Shown: in pieces, positions 1 through 11,576 of the stretch
Numbering within the stretch: position 1 is the first letter of the stretch
How the letters are laid out: each line of letters starts with the position of its first letter
Assembly: GCF_013364275.1 (NCBI RefSeq)
Contig: NZ_CP054932.1
Coordinates: 3,224,001-3,288,000, forward strand
DNA from: Actinomadura sp. NAK00032
GTDB lineage: Bacteria > Actinomycetota > Actinomycetes > Streptosporangiales > Streptosporangiaceae
Length of the DNA stretch: 64,000 nt
Direction of reading: 5' to 3'
The notes under the pieces: model-generated
Database searches by the model: none
The model's input: the letters and a program-made list of their open reading frames with translations, nothing else
Told to the model about the DNA's origin: nothing
Translations under genes and position numbers: made by a program

Positions 1-132
1 CGGATCGGCGCGTCCCGCGACGCCGTCGCGATCGAGCTGCGCAAACTCCGGGACGAGGGCCTGGTCAGCACCGGGCGGCGCAAGATCGTTCTGCACGATC
101 TCGAAGGTCTGCGTAATATTGCGCATAGGTAG
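1..132 (+). CDS. Crp/FNR-family transcriptional regulator, C-terminal fragment (5' end outside window)
   Basis: Reading from base 1 in frame gives 43 residues ending at the TAG at 130-132. The peptide starts IGASRDAVAIELRKLRDEG and continues with a wing-like stretch (LVSTGRRKIVLHDLEGLRNI). This is the recognition helix and wing of a Crp-type winged helix: the pattern G-x-S/T-R-x-x-V followed by L-x-x-L-x-x-x-G-L-V is typical of HTH_Crp domains. The cyclic-nucleotide-binding domain would lie upstream of the window, so ligand and targets cannot be judged. A long stem-loop follows the stop codon. Confidence 0.75.
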   Translation, partial: RIGASRDAVAIELRKLRDEGLVSTGRRKIVLHDLEGLRNIAHR

Positions 133-185
133 CTGTAGACATCCATTTCTCTTCATGTGTTAATACACATAAGAGAAGTCTGCAG
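133..185 (+). terminator. Stem-loop after the Crp-type gene, probable terminator (core could also be a Crp-like box)
   Basis: The inner stem pairs TTCTCTT (147-153) plus ATGTGT (155-160) with ACACAT (165-170) plus AAGAGAA (171-177), with a TAAT loop and one bulged C at 154. Outer pairs 133-140/178-185 extend it. There is no clear U-tract. The core TGTGTTAATACACA also fits the TGTG-N6-CACA form of a Crp-type operator, so an autoregulatory or downstream-promoter role is an alternative. Confidence 0.5.
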
Positions 186-220
186 AGGCTTCCCCGGTTG
201 CGTCCGGAGGGCACTTCATC

Positions 221-448
221 ATGACGCTGCAGGTGGTAGGCGCGGTGTGCATCCTGATAGCGCTGATCGGCGGGGACTTCGAGGTCGGCGGAGTGGAGAT
301 CCCGCGGCTCTCGCGGGCCCGGATCATCGCGCTCGTCACGGCGGGCGTCATCCTGGTGGGGCTCGGCCTCCTGGCCGACGCGGGACAGGTCCCCGACCTG
401 CCCCAGGGGCCCGCGCCCGTGGCGCGGACCACGCCCGGGGGGCCGTGA
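221..448 (+). CDS. Small membrane protein, 75 aa, unknown function
   Basis: The ATG at 221 is preceded by a good ribosome binding site (GGAGGG about 9 nt upstream). The product has two hydrophobic segments, roughly residues 4-16 and 34-52, separated by a short acidic/polar loop, and ends in a Pro/Gly-rich tail. The downstream pyrophosphatase-like gene starts 31 nt after the stop and has its own RBS, so the two may be co-transcribed. No family was recognised. The strong RBS and actinomycete codon bias are the reasons for calling it real. Confidence 0.55.
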   Translation: MTLQVVGAVCILIALIGGDFEVGGVEIPRLSRARIIALVTAGVILVGLGLLADAGQVPDLPQGPAPVARTTPGGP

Positions 449-479
449 CGGATTTCGTACAGGAGGGACGCGCGCAACC

Positions 480-803
480 ATGACCGATCACCTTGGTCCG
501 TTCCAATCCATGTGGGACGCATGGGACGAGGCCGACGATGAGATGGCGCGAAAGCCCTTGTCGCATTTCCGCCGGGCGGTCGACATCCAGTTCGACGAGC
601 TGGAGGAGCACCTGGCGCGGGGGGACGAGCAGGCCGCGGCGCGGGAGGCGGCGGACGTGGTCAGCATCGCCCTCAACCTGATGCGCCGCCTCGGGCACCG
701 GCCGGAGGAGATCGCCGAGATCGTCCGGTCCCGGGCCGAGCACCGGATGAAGGGGCAGGCGCTCGCCATCCTCGACAAGTACGAGCGCGTCTACGGCATC
801 TGA
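480..803 (+). CDS. MazG-like all-alpha NTP pyrophosphohydrolase, 107 aa
   Basis: The product contains DELEEH near residue 38 and EAADVVSIALN near residue 59. These correspond to the E-x-x-E and E-x-x-D metal-binding helices of the all-alpha NTP pyrophosphatase superfamily (MazG, dUTPase-like). That family hydrolyses nucleoside triphosphates to the monophosphate and pyrophosphate, typically to clear non-canonical nucleotides; the substrate here cannot be read from sequence. The ATG at 480 has an AGGAGGG ribosome binding site. The protein is single-domain, much shorter than full MazG, and resembles the stand-alone MazG-like proteins of actinomycetes. HisE is a distant alternative because it shares the fold, but the length and motif spacing fit it less well. 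Confidence 0.7.
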   Translation: MTDHLGPFQSMWDAWDEADDEMARKPLSHFRRAVDIQFDELEEHLARGDEQAAAREAADVVSIALNLMRRLGHRPEEIAEIVRSRAEHRMKGQALAILDKYERVYGI

Positions 804-839
804 CGCGACCCGGCATCTGACACGGCTCGGCATCTGACG
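794..839 (+). repeat. Three copies of CGGCATCTGAC spanning and following a stop codon
   Basis: The 11-mer CGGCATCTGAC occurs at 794-804, 811-821 and 829-839. The first copy encodes the last Gly-Ile and the TGA stop of the preceding gene; the others lie just downstream. It looks like slippage or duplication of the gene end. Confidence 0.8.
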
Positions 840-940
840 CCCCGCCCGGGGGCGGGCCGTACCGGAGAGCGAGACGGCCCGCGATGTGTGCTTTGTCCGC
901 ATGTGAGATTGTTAGGGCGGCGAAGTACGGGAGGGGCGCG

Positions 941-2350
941 GTGGCGGTGCGGGACGGGCGCGGGCTTGTCCCGCTGCTGGCGTTCCTCGGGGTGATGGGC
1001 TACTCGCTGTCGATGGCCGTCGTGACGCCCGCGCTGCCGCAGATCCAGGAGGGCCTCGGCACCACCCCGGCCGGCGCCGCGTGGGCGCTCACCGCGATGA
1101 CGCTGTCCGCCGCCGTCGCCACCCCGGTGGTGGGGCGGCTCGGCGACCTGTACGGGCCCCGGCGCGTGCTGCTCGCCGTGCTCGCGGTCGCGACCCTGGG
1201 CATGGTCGTCGCGGCGCTCGCCCCGTCGGTGCCGGCGATGCTGGCCGGGCGCGTGCTCGGCGGCATCGGCGGCGGCGTGTACCCGCTGGCGTACACGATC
1301 ATCCGGGACGTCGTCCCGGCGTCCCGGACGGCGTCCGCGGTCGGGCTCATGTCGTCCATGCTCGGGCTCGGCGGCGCGGTCTCCTGGTGCCTGGCGGGCC
1401 CGATCATCGACTTCCTCGGCTGGCGGTGGCTGCTCTGGGTGCCCGTCATCGGGCTGGTGCCCGGCATCGCCCTCGCCTGGTGGATCGTTCCGCGCTCGGC
1501 GCCGAGGGCGGCGGCCCGGGTCGACTGGTGGGGCGCCGTCCTGTTCGCCGGCTGGCTGGTGGCCGCGCTCACCGCGCTGACCCAGGGCATGGACTGGGGC
1601 TGGACGTCGCCGGGCGTCCTCGGCCTGCTCGCGCTGTCGGCGGTGACGGCGCTCGTCTGGCTGCGGGTGGAGAGCCGCGTCGCCGAACCGCTGGTCGACC
1701 TGCGGCTGATGCGCGTGCGCGGCGTCTGGACGGCGAACGCCGCGTCGCTGCTGTCCGGCTACGCGCTCATGGCCGGCGGCCTGCTGTTCCCGCTGCTCGT
1801 CCAGCTCCCGGAGAGCACCGGGTTCGGGTTCGGCGGGACGGCCACCGAGGCGGCGCTCCTGCAACTGCCCGCCAGCGTCGGGATGACCGCCGCCGGCATG
1901 GCGGCGGGCGTCCTCGACCGGCGGATCGGCTCGCGCATGGTGCTGCTCGGAGGCGCGCTGATGACCGGCGCGGGCTACGCGTTCGTGGCGTTCGAGCACG
2001 CCGCCATGTGGCAGCTCTACACCGGCGGGCTGGCCCGGGGCATCGGCCTCGGCTTCGCCTACGCCGCCGTCGCGAACCTCGTCGTCGCCGCCGTCCCGGC
2101 GGGGGAGACGGGCGTCGCGACCGGCATCAACACCCTCATCCGCACGGTCGGCGCGTCCCTCGGGACGCAGGTCAGCGCGGTCGTCATCGTGGTGGTGCCC
2201 GGCGACGGCGGCTACACGGCCGGGTTCGCGCTGAGCGCCGCCGCCATGGCCGCCGTGCTGCCGCTGGCCCTGCTGGTGCCGCGCCGCAGGCGCCGGACGG
2301 GGCCCGGCATGGCGCCGGGCCCCGTCACGGTGGAGCAGGTGGTGCGGTGA
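941..2350 (+). CDS. MFS transporter (DHA2-like drug exporter family), about 469 aa
   Basis: This is a polytopic protein with about 12-14 hydrophobic helices. It has the MFS motif A loop (GRLGDLYGPRR) between the second and third helices and a Gly-rich antiporter-type stretch (GRVLGGIGGG) in the fourth. This pattern fits proton-driven efflux permeases in the cytoplasmic membrane; the substrate is not predictable. The frame is open from an ATG at 884, but the GTG at 941 sits behind a GGGAGGGG ribosome binding site, so 941 is preferred. The C-terminus is arginine-rich. An imperfect copy of the last 21 nt, including the stop codon, follows immediately (2365-2385). Confidence 0.85.
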   Translation: MAVRDGRGLVPLLAFLGVMGYSLSMAVVTPALPQIQEGLGTTPAGAAWALTAMTLSAAVATPVVGRLGDLYGPRRVLLAVLAVATLGMVVAALAPSVPAMLAGRVLGGIGGGVYPLAYTIIRDVVPASRTASAVGLMSSMLGLGGAVSWCLAGPIIDFLGWRWLLWVPVIGLVPGIALAWWIVPRSAPRAAARVDWWGAVLFAGWLVAALTALTQGMDWGWTSPGVLGLLALSAVTALVWLRVESRVAEPLVDLRLMRVRGVWTANAASLLSGYALMAGGLLFPLLVQLPESTGFGFGGTATEAALLQLPASVGMTAAGMAAGVLDRRIGSRMVLLGGALMTGAGYAFVAFEHAAMWQLYTGGLARGIGLGFAYAAVANLVVAAVPAGETGVATGINTLIRTVGASLGTQVSAVVIVVVPGDGGYTAGFALSAAAMAAVLPLALLVPRRRRRTGPGMAPGPVTVEQVVR

Positions 2351-2385
2351 AACTCGGTGATGCGGTGGAGCGGGTCGTGCGGTGA
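2330..2385 (+). repeat. 21-nt direct repeat of the MFS gene end
   Basis: Bases 2330-2350 (the last codons and TGA of the MFS gene) recur at 2365-2385 with 19 of 21 matches, so two TGA-terminated copies sit side by side. Confidence 0.8.
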
Positions 2386-2386
2386 A

Positions 2387-2881
2387 TCAGAACGACTCGA
2401 CGGCGCGGCGCGCCTCCGGGTCGAGGACGCCCCAGCCGATCAGCTCTTCGGTCAGCTCGGTCGGGGACTTGTCGTAGATGACCGCGAGTGAACGCAGGTC
2501 TTCCTGGCGGATGGACAGGACCTTTCCGTTGTAGTCGCCCCGCTGGCTCTGGATCGTCGCGGCGTAGCGGGCGAGAGGACCGGCCTTGTCTTTCGGAAGC
2601 TGCTGCAACCGCTCTAGATCGATCACGAGCTTGGGTGTAGGCCCGAGCGGGCTCGGCGCGGCTCCGCCGGGCAGCAACTCGGATACCGGCACGCCGTAGA
2701 AATCGGCGAGCTCGGCCAGCTTCTGAACGGTGACGGCGCGGTCGCCCCGCTCGTACGAACCCACGACGACGGCCTTCCAGCGGCCGCGTGACTTCTCCTC
2801 CACACCGTGCAGGGACAGGCCCTGCTGGGTGCGGATGGCGCGCAGGCGCGCGCCGAGAGCCTTAGCGTATTCAGACGGCAT
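2387..2881 (-). CDS. bldD: Developmental regulator BldD, XRE-family, 164 aa
   Basis: The N-terminus is a helix-turn-helix starting MPSEYAKALGARLRAIRTQQ, followed by GRWKAVVVGSYERGDRAV, near-identical to BldD of Streptomyces. The C-terminal half carries RGD, eight residues, then RQED; this is the RxD-X8-RxxD signature that binds tetrameric cyclic-di-GMP and drives BldD dimerisation. BldD represses sporulation and aerial-growth genes during vegetative growth. The frame extends 24 codons further upstream to 2953, but the conserved BldD start and a purine-rich RBS support the ATG at 2881. The gene is divergent from the pyrimidine operon, as in other actinomycetes. A candidate BldD box lies about 110 nt upstream of the start. 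Confidence 0.95.
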   Translation of the reverse strand: MPSEYAKALGARLRAIRTQQGLSLHGVEEKSRGRWKAVVVGSYERGDRAVTVQKLAELADFYGVPVSELLPGGAAPSPLGPTPKLVIDLERLQQLPKDKAGPLARYAATIQSQRGDYNGKVLSIRQEDLRSLAVIYDKSPTELTEELIGWGVLDPEARRAVESF

Positions 2882-2991
2882 TCTGCGGCCCCCCAGGCTC
2901 ACTTTCGTCGTCGTTCGGACCCCGGTGGTGTCACCGGGGGGAGACAGGTTCATGAAGCCAGGGGGCCTCAGGAGTCTGTCTCCAGGGATGG

Positions 2992-3005
2992 TTACGGACA
3001 GTGAC
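2992..3005. promoter_or_regulatory. Candidate BldD-binding box in the bldD/pyrR intergenic region
   Basis: TTACGGACAGTGAC matches 7 of 9 fixed positions of the published BldD consensus TnACnC(A/T)GnGTnA, including both outer half-sites TnAC and GTnA. bldD is known to be autoregulated in Streptomyces. The rest of the 396-bp gap (2882-3277) holds the pyr leader and no gene I can support. Confidence 0.4.
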
Positions 3006-3212
3006 GGTAAAACGGGTACGGCCCCAGGTCAAGCTGATTGGAAAAAAGCGGTCGAATCCGCAGGACTCGATCCGGGCCGTCCGGATCGTCCCCCGGCGGT
3101 CGCGGCGCGCCGCGCCGGCCTCGCCCGGCCGTCCCGCCGCCGCTCCGATGTGACGCCTCTCACCTGCGAAGACGCCGACCGGTCCGGGTGCGGAGCGGTC
3201 CGGCCCGGCTGC

Positions 3213-3218
3213 TAACGT
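3213..3218 (+). promoter_or_regulatory. Possible -10 element of the pyr operon promoter
   Basis: TAACGT lies about 60 nt upstream of the pyrR start and 17 nt before the leader hairpin, which would give a short leader starting near 3225. No convincing -35 hexamer was seen, so this is tentative. Confidence 0.3.
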
Positions 3219-3234
3219 GGGGCCGACACAACGT

Positions 3235-3269
3235 CCTTTAAGGCCCGTCCAGTGAGGCGGGGAAGGAGG
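3235..3269 (+). promoter_or_regulatory. PyrR-binding RNA hairpin overlapping the pyrR ribosome binding site
   Basis: CCCG (3244-3247) pairs with CGGG (3258-3261) around the loop TCCAGTGAGG, which matches the conserved PyrR-binding loop (UCCAGAGAGG type). A lower stem pairs CCTT (3235-3238) with AAGG (3263-3266), the first half of the AAGGAGG Shine-Dalgarno at 3263-3269. The pyrR GTG follows 8 nt later. This is the mycobacterial-style arrangement: UMP-bound PyrR stabilises the hairpin and blocks translation. No attenuator terminator was seen. Confidence 0.8.
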
Positions 3270-3277
3270 TTTCTGCG

Positions 3278-3883
3278 GTGAATGCTGCCCCCGGGCAGGA
3301 GCATCGCGTGGCGGACGGTGATCCCCGGCCCAAGGCCGTTCTGGAGGGTCCCGACATCCGCCGCGCGCTGACGCGTATCGCACACGAGATCCTCGAGCGG
3401 ACCAAGGGCGGCCACGACGTCCTGCTGCTCGGCATCCAGACCCGCGGCGTGACGCTGGCCGAGCGGCTGGCCGGAGCGCTGCGCGAGGTCGAGGGCCGCC
3501 CGGTGCCCTGGGGCTCGCTCGATGTGACCATGTACCGGGACGACCTGCGGATGCGGCCCGCCCGCGCCCTCGGCCGCACCGAGCTGCCGCCCGGCGGCGT
3601 CGACGACCAGGTCGTGGTGCTGGTCGACGACGTGCTGTTCTCCGGCCGGACGGTGCGCGCCGCGCTGGACTCGCTGAACGACCTCGGCCGGCCCCGCGCG
3701 GTCCAGCTGGCCGTGCTGGTCGACCGCGGGCACCGGCAGCTGCCGATCCGCGCCGACTACGTGGGCAAGAACCTGCCCACCTCGATGCGCGAGACCGTGA
3801 AGGTCCTGCTGGACGAGAACGACGGGCGCGACGCGGTCCTGCTGGGACCGGCGGCGCCCGCCCCGACGGGGGGAGCCGAGTGA
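3278..3883 (+). CDS. pyrR: PyrR, pyrimidine operon regulator / uracil phosphoribosyltransferase, 201 aa
   Basis: This is a type I phosphoribosyltransferase fold. The PRPP-binding loop [19 protein letters not shown] lies near residue 110, and the uracil/UMP-side motif [14 protein letters not shown] near residue 50. PyrR senses UMP and binds the pyr mRNA; many homologues also convert uracil plus PRPP to UMP. The GTG start follows the RNA hairpin described above, making this the first gene of the operon and autoregulated. Its stop overlaps the pyrB start by 4 nt (GTGA). Confidence 0.95.
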   Translation: MNAAPGQEHRVADGDPRPKAVLEGPDIRRALTRIAHEILERTKGGHDVLLLGIQTRGVTLAERLAGALREVEGRPVPWGSLDVTMYRDDLRMRPARALGRTELPPGGVDDQVVVLVDDVLFSGRTVRAALDSLNDLGRPRAVQLAVLVDRGHRQLPIRADYVGKNLPTSMRETVKVLLDENDGRDAVLLGPAAPAPTGGAE

Positions 3884-4821
3884 ACCGCCATCTGATCTCC
3901 GCGGCCGACCTGTCCCGCGACGACGCGCTGCTCGTCCTGGACACCGCCGAGGAGCTGGCCCAGATCGCCGGCCGCTCCATCAAGAAGCTGCCGACGCTGC
4001 GCGGCCGGACGGTCGTCAACCTGTTCTTCGAGGACTCCACCCGCACCCGGATCTCCTTCGAGGCGGCGGCCAAGCGGCTGTCCGCCGACGTGATCAACTT
4101 CTCCGCGAAGGGGTCGAGCGTGTCCAAGGGCGAGAGCCTGAAGGACACGGCCCTGACGCTGGAGGCGATGGGCGCGGACGGCGTCGTCGTCCGGCACGGC
4201 GCCTCGGGCGCCCCGCACCGGCTCGCGGGCTGGGTGCAGGGCAGCGTCGTCAACGCCGGCGACGGCACGCACGAGCACCCCACCCAGGCGCTGCTGGACG
4301 CGTTCACGATGCGCAAGCGCCTCGGCGAGCTGGACGGCCGGCGCGTCACGATCGTGGGCGACGTCCTCCACAGCCGTGTGGCGCGGTCCAACGTCCTGCT
4401 GCTCGACACGCTCGGCGCGGACGTCACCGTGGTCGCGCCCCCGACGCTGCTGCCCGTCGCCATCGACACCTGGCCGTGCTCGGTGTCGTACGACCTCGAC
4501 GCCGTCCTCCCCAAGAGCGACGTCATCATGATGCTGCGCGTCCAGCAGGAGCGGATGAACGCCGCCTACTTCCCGACCGTGCGCGAGTACAGCCGCCGCT
4601 ACGGGCTGGACGGCGACCGCATGGCGCAGCTCCCCGAGCACGCCATCGTGATGCACCCCGGCCCGATGAACCGCGGCGTCGAGATCGCCGCCGAGGTCGC
4701 CGACTCGGTCCGGTCCACGATCGTCGAGCAGGTCGCCAACGGCGTCAGCGCCCGCATGGCCGTCCTGTATCTGCTGCTCGGCGGCTCCGAGCCCGCCATC
4801 GGCCAGGAGGTCGCGAAGTGA
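3880..4821 (+). CDS. pyrB: Aspartate carbamoyltransferase catalytic subunit, 313 aa
   Basis: PyrB condenses carbamoyl phosphate with aspartate, the first committed step of UMP synthesis. The carbamoyl-phosphate loop STRTR is at about residues 53-57, the mobile loop SVSKGES follows near 81, HPTQ is at about 133-136, and the C-terminal aspartate-binding region contains HPGPMNRG. Length is normal for the family. The GTG start overlaps the pyrR stop by 4 nt and the stop overlaps pyrC, so the three genes are translationally coupled. No pyrI regulatory subunit is present, as is usual in actinobacteria. Confidence 0.97.
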   Translation: MNRHLISAADLSRDDALLVLDTAEELAQIAGRSIKKLPTLRGRTVVNLFFEDSTRTRISFEAAAKRLSADVINFSAKGSSVSKGESLKDTALTLEAMGADGVVVRHGASGAPHRLAGWVQGSVVNAGDGTHEHPTQALLDAFTMRKRLGELDGRRVTIVGDVLHSRVARSNVLLLDTLGADVTVVAPPTLLPVAIDTWPCSVSYDLDAVLPKSDVIMMLRVQQERMNAAYFPTVREYSRRYGLDGDRMAQLPEHAIVMHPGPMNRGVEIAAEVADSVRSTIVEQVANGVSARMAVLYLLLGGSEPAIGQEVAK

Positions 4822-6104
4822 CGACGTACATCATCAGGGGCGCCCGGATCCTCGGCGGCGAGCCCGCCGACATCCTGGTCCGCGAGGGCGCCGTCGCCGC
4901 GGTCGGCCGCGGCCTGGACGAGGCCGGCGCGCAGGTCGTCGACGCCGCCGGGCTGGTGGCCCTGCCGGGCCTGGTCGACCTGCACACCCACCTGCGCGAG
5001 CCCGGCCGCGAGGACGCCGAGACCGTCGAGTCGGGGACGAAGGCCGCCGCGATGGGCGGCTACACCGCCGTCCACGCGATGGCCAACACCGATCCCGTCG
5101 CCGACACCGCCGGCGTCGTGGAGCAGGTGTGGCGCCTCGGCCGCGAGGCCGGCTACTGCGACGTCCAGCCGGTCGGGGCCGTCACCCGCGGCATCGCCGG
5201 CGAGAAGCTCGCCGAGCTGGGCGCGATGGCCGACTCCGCCGCCCGCGTGCGGGTCTTCTCCGACGACGGGCACTGCGTGTCGGACGCGGTCATCATGCGC
5301 CGCGCGCTGGAGTACGTGAAGGCGTTCGACGGCGTCGTCGCCCAGCACGCGCAGGAGCCGCGCCTCACCGAGGGCGCGCAGATGAACGAGGGCGAGATGT
5401 CGGCGGCGCTCGGGCTGCGCGGCTGGCCCGCCGTCGCCGAGGAGGCGATCATCGCCCGGGACGTGCTGCTCGCCCAGCACGTCGGGTCGCGGCTGCACGT
5501 GTGCCACGTCTCCACGGCCGGCTCGGTGGAGATCATCCGCTGGGCGAAGAGCAAGGGCTGCCCGGTGACCGCCGAGGTCACCCCGCACCACCTGCTGCTG
5601 AACGACGCGAAGGCCGGGACCTACGACCCGATCTTCAAGGTCAACCCGCCGCTGCGCACCGCCGACGACGTCACCGCGCTGCGGCACGCCCTCGCCGACG
5701 GGACGATCGACTGCGTCGCCACCGACCACGCCCCGCACCCGGTCGAGGCCAAGGAGACCGAGTGGGCCGTGGCCGCGATGGGGATGATCGGCCTGGAGAC
5801 CGCGCTGCCGGTCGTCCAGGAGGCGATGGTGGACACCGGCCTGCTCGACTGGGCCGGGGTCGCCGACCGCATGTCCGCCCGCCCCGCCCGCATCGGCCGC
5901 CTTTCCGGACAGGGTCGTCCGCTGGAGGCAGGTTCGCCCGCCAACATCACGCTGTACGACCCGTCGCCGCGCCGCGCCGTGGACCCGTCGGCGATGACCT
6001 CCAAGAGCCGCAACACCCCGTTCGCGGGGCTGGAGCTGCCCGGCCGGGTCGTCGCGACGTTCCTGCGCGGCGTCCCGACCGTCCTCGAAGGGAAGTTGCA
6101 ATGA
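4818..6104 (+). CDS. pyrC: Dihydroorotase (class I), 428 aa
   Basis: PyrC cyclises carbamoyl aspartate to dihydroorotate. The metal-binding motif [10 protein letters not shown] is at about residues 54-63, and the second catalytic motif ATDHAPH lies near residue 302, both typical of the class I amidohydrolase-fold enzymes. The GTG at 4818 overlaps the pyrB stop by 4 nt and is chosen over the much longer open frame upstream, which is a shadow inside pyrB. The stop (TGA 6102-6104) overlaps the carA ATG. Confidence 0.97.
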   Translation: MTTYIIRGARILGGEPADILVREGAVAAVGRGLDEAGAQVVDAAGLVALPGLVDLHTHLREPGREDAETVESGTKAAAMGGYTAVHAMANTDPVADTAGVVEQVWRLGREAGYCDVQPVGAVTRGIAGEKLAELGAMADSAARVRVFSDDGHCVSDAVIMRRALEYVKAFDGVVAQHAQEPRLTEGAQMNEGEMSAALGLRGWPAVAEEAIIARDVLLAQHVGSRLHVCHVSTAGSVEIIRWAKSKGCPVTAEVTPHHLLLNDAKAGTYDPIFKVNPPLRTADDVTALRHALADGTIDCVATDHAPHPVEAKETEWAVAAMGMIGLETALPVVQEAMVDTGLLDWAGVADRMSARPARIGRLSGQGRPLEAGSPANITLYDPSPRRAVDPSAMTSKSRNTPFAGLELPGRVVATFLRGVPTVLEGKLQ

Positions 6105-7218
6105 ACCCTGCTCTGCTCGTACTGGAAGACGGCAGGGTGTTCCACGGGGTCGCGTACGGGGCCGAAGGGGAGGCCTTCGGCGAGATGGTCTTCAACACCG
6201 GCATGACCGGCTACCAGGAGACCCTCACCGACCCCTCCTACGCGCGCCAGATCGTGGCCATGACGTCCCCCCACATCGGCAACACCGGCATCAACGGCGA
6301 GGACCCCGAGTCCCGCCGCATCCAGGTGGCCGGCTACGTGGTGCGCGAGCCCGCCCGCGTGGCGTCCAACTGGCGGGCCACGGGCTCGCTCGGTTCCGCG
6401 CTGCGCGACCAGGGCGTGGTGGGCATCGCCATCCCCGGCACGCGCGCGCTGACCCGGCACCTGCGCGACAAGGGCGCGATGCGCGCCGGCATTTTCAGCG
6501 GGCCGGAGGCCCTGGCGGCCGGTGAGGAGGCGCTCGTCCGGCGCGTGCTGCAGAGCCCCTCGATGGAGGGCGCCGACCTCGCGCGCGACGTCTCCACCGC
6601 CGAGCCCTACGTCATCGCGGCCAAGGGCGAGAAGCGCTACACCGTCGCGGCCGTCGACCTCGGCATCAAGTCGATGACGCCCCACCGGATGGCCGAGCGG
6701 GGCTGCGAGGTGCACGTCCTGCCCGCGACCAGCACCGCCGAGGACATCCTCGCCCTCGACCCCGACGGCGTGTTCTTCTCCAACGGCCCCGGCGACCCCG
6801 CCGCCGCCGACTACGCCGTGGACGCGCTGAAGGGCGTCCTGGACGCCGGCAAGCCGTTCTTCGGCATCTGCTTCGGCAACCAGATCTTCGGCCGCGCGCT
6901 GGGCCTCGGCACCTACAAGCTGCGGTTCGGCCACCGGGGCATCAACCAGCCCGTCCAGGACCGGGCGACCGGCAAGGTCGACGTGTCGGCGCACAACCAC
7001 GGGTTCGCCGTCGACGCGCCCGCCGGCGGGCCGTTCGACACCCCCTACGGGCCCGGCGAGGTCAGCCACGTGAACCTCAACGACGGCTGCGTCGAGGGGC
7101 TGCGGCTCCTGGAGCGCCCGGCGTTCAGCGTCCAGTACCACCCGGAGGCCGCGGCAGGCCCGCACGACGCCTCCGGGCTCTTCGACCGTTTCTGCGAGCT
7201 CATGGAGGCGTCGAAGTA

Positions 7219-7219
<1 letters not shown>
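6101..7219 (+). CDS. carA: Carbamoyl-phosphate synthase small (glutaminase) subunit, 372 aa
   Basis: CarA hydrolyses glutamine and channels ammonia to CarB. The N-terminal CPSase_sm domain starts [18 protein letters not shown]. The class I glutamine amidotransferase domain has the nucleophile in FFGICFGNQ near residue 257 and the His-Glu pair in YHPEA near residue 347. The ATG at 6101 overlaps the pyrC stop (ATGA), and the final TAA shares an A with the carB ATG, so expression is coupled on both sides. Confidence 0.97.
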
Positions 7220-10614
<3,395 letters not shown>

Positions 10615-10688
10615 CGACGCGCCGGGCGGGCCGGGCGGCGGCAGCCTCCGCCCGGCCCGCCCGGCGCACGACGAGGAGAGGGAGACGG

Positions 10689-11576
10689 GTGTCCGACACG
10701 CCGGTGCAGACGTCGGCGACGGTGCTGACGGTCCGCCAGGTGCAGGACTACCACGCGATGACGCTGGTGGCCCCGGCCATCGCCGAGCGGTTCCGGCCCG
10801 GCCAGTTCGTGGCGCTCGCCGTCGGCGGCGAGCACACGTCCCGCCTGGTCCGCCGCTGCTTCGGCGTCCACGAGGTCAAGTCCGACTACGGCGGCACCGT
10901 CGAGCTGGTGTTCGCCGACACCGAGCCCGGCACCGGCTGGCTCGCCGGCCGCCGCTCCCGCGACCAGATCGACCTCGTCGGCCCGCTCGGCCGCCCGTTC
11001 CGGCTGCCCCGCGACCCGGTGACCTGCCTGCTCGCCGGCGGCGGGCCGGGCGGCGCGGCGGTGTTCGCGCTCGCCGACACCCTGCTGCGGCGCGGCTGCC
11101 AGGTGCACTTCGTGCTCGCCGGGCCGTCCGCCCGGCAGGTGTTCGGCTCCCGGATGGCGCAGCGGATCGGCGACAGCTCCACCGTCGCCACCGAGGACGG
11201 CTCGATGGGGGAGAAGGGCACCGTCCGCGACGTCCTGCCCCGCGTCATCGAGGAGACCGGCGCGGACGTCGTCTACGGCTGCGGCCCGACGAGCCTGCTG
11301 CGCTCGGTCACCCAGGTCGCCGGCGACTTCGGGCTCCCCTCCCAGGTGTCGGTCGAGGAGTTCCTGCAGCAGACCGGTGCGTGCGGGATCGGCGTGTGCA
11401 TGACGTGCATGCTCCCCGTCCACGGCGACGACGGCGTGACCCGCATGGTCCGCGCCTGCGCCGACGGGCCCGTCCTGCGCGGCGACCGCGTCCGGTGGGG
11501 CGACCTCGGCACCATCCCGTTCGACGCGCTGGGCGCGCCGCGCGTCCTGAACGTCACCGAGGGGGGCTCCCAGTGA
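10689..11576 (+). CDS. pyrK: Dihydroorotate dehydrogenase electron transfer subunit, 295 aa
   Basis: PyrK passes electrons from dihydroorotate dehydrogenase to NAD+ via FAD and a [2Fe-2S] cluster. The protein has a ferredoxin-reductase-like FAD domain (HTSRLVRRCFGVHEV region), an NAD-binding part (LLAGGGPGGAAVFALADTL), and a C-terminal cysteine cluster CGIGVCMTC followed by a distal Cys (VRACADGPVL). The GTG start has AGGAGAGGGAGAC upstream and lies 74 nt after carB. The stop overlaps pyrD by 4 nt, as expected for subunits made in equal amounts. Confidence 0.93.
   Translation: MSDTPVQTSATVLTVRQVQDYHAMTLVAPAIAERFRPGQFVALAVGGEHTSRLVRRCFGVHEVKSDYGGTVELVFADTEPGTGWLAGRRSRDQIDLVGPLGRPFRLPRDPVTCLLAGGGPGGAAVFALADTLLRRGCQVHFVLAGPSARQVFGSRMAQRIGDSSTVATEDGSMGEKGTVRDVLPRVIEETGADVVYGCGPTSLLRSVTQVAGDFGLPSQVSVEEFLQQTGACGIGVCMTCMLPVHGDDGVTRMVRACADGPVLRGDRVRWGDLGTIPFDALGAPRVLNVTEGGSQ

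Noticed and set aside
2882-2953. 24-codon N-terminal extension of BldD
   Set aside because: Conserved BldD proteins begin at the MPSEYAK position and a purine-rich site precedes 2881.
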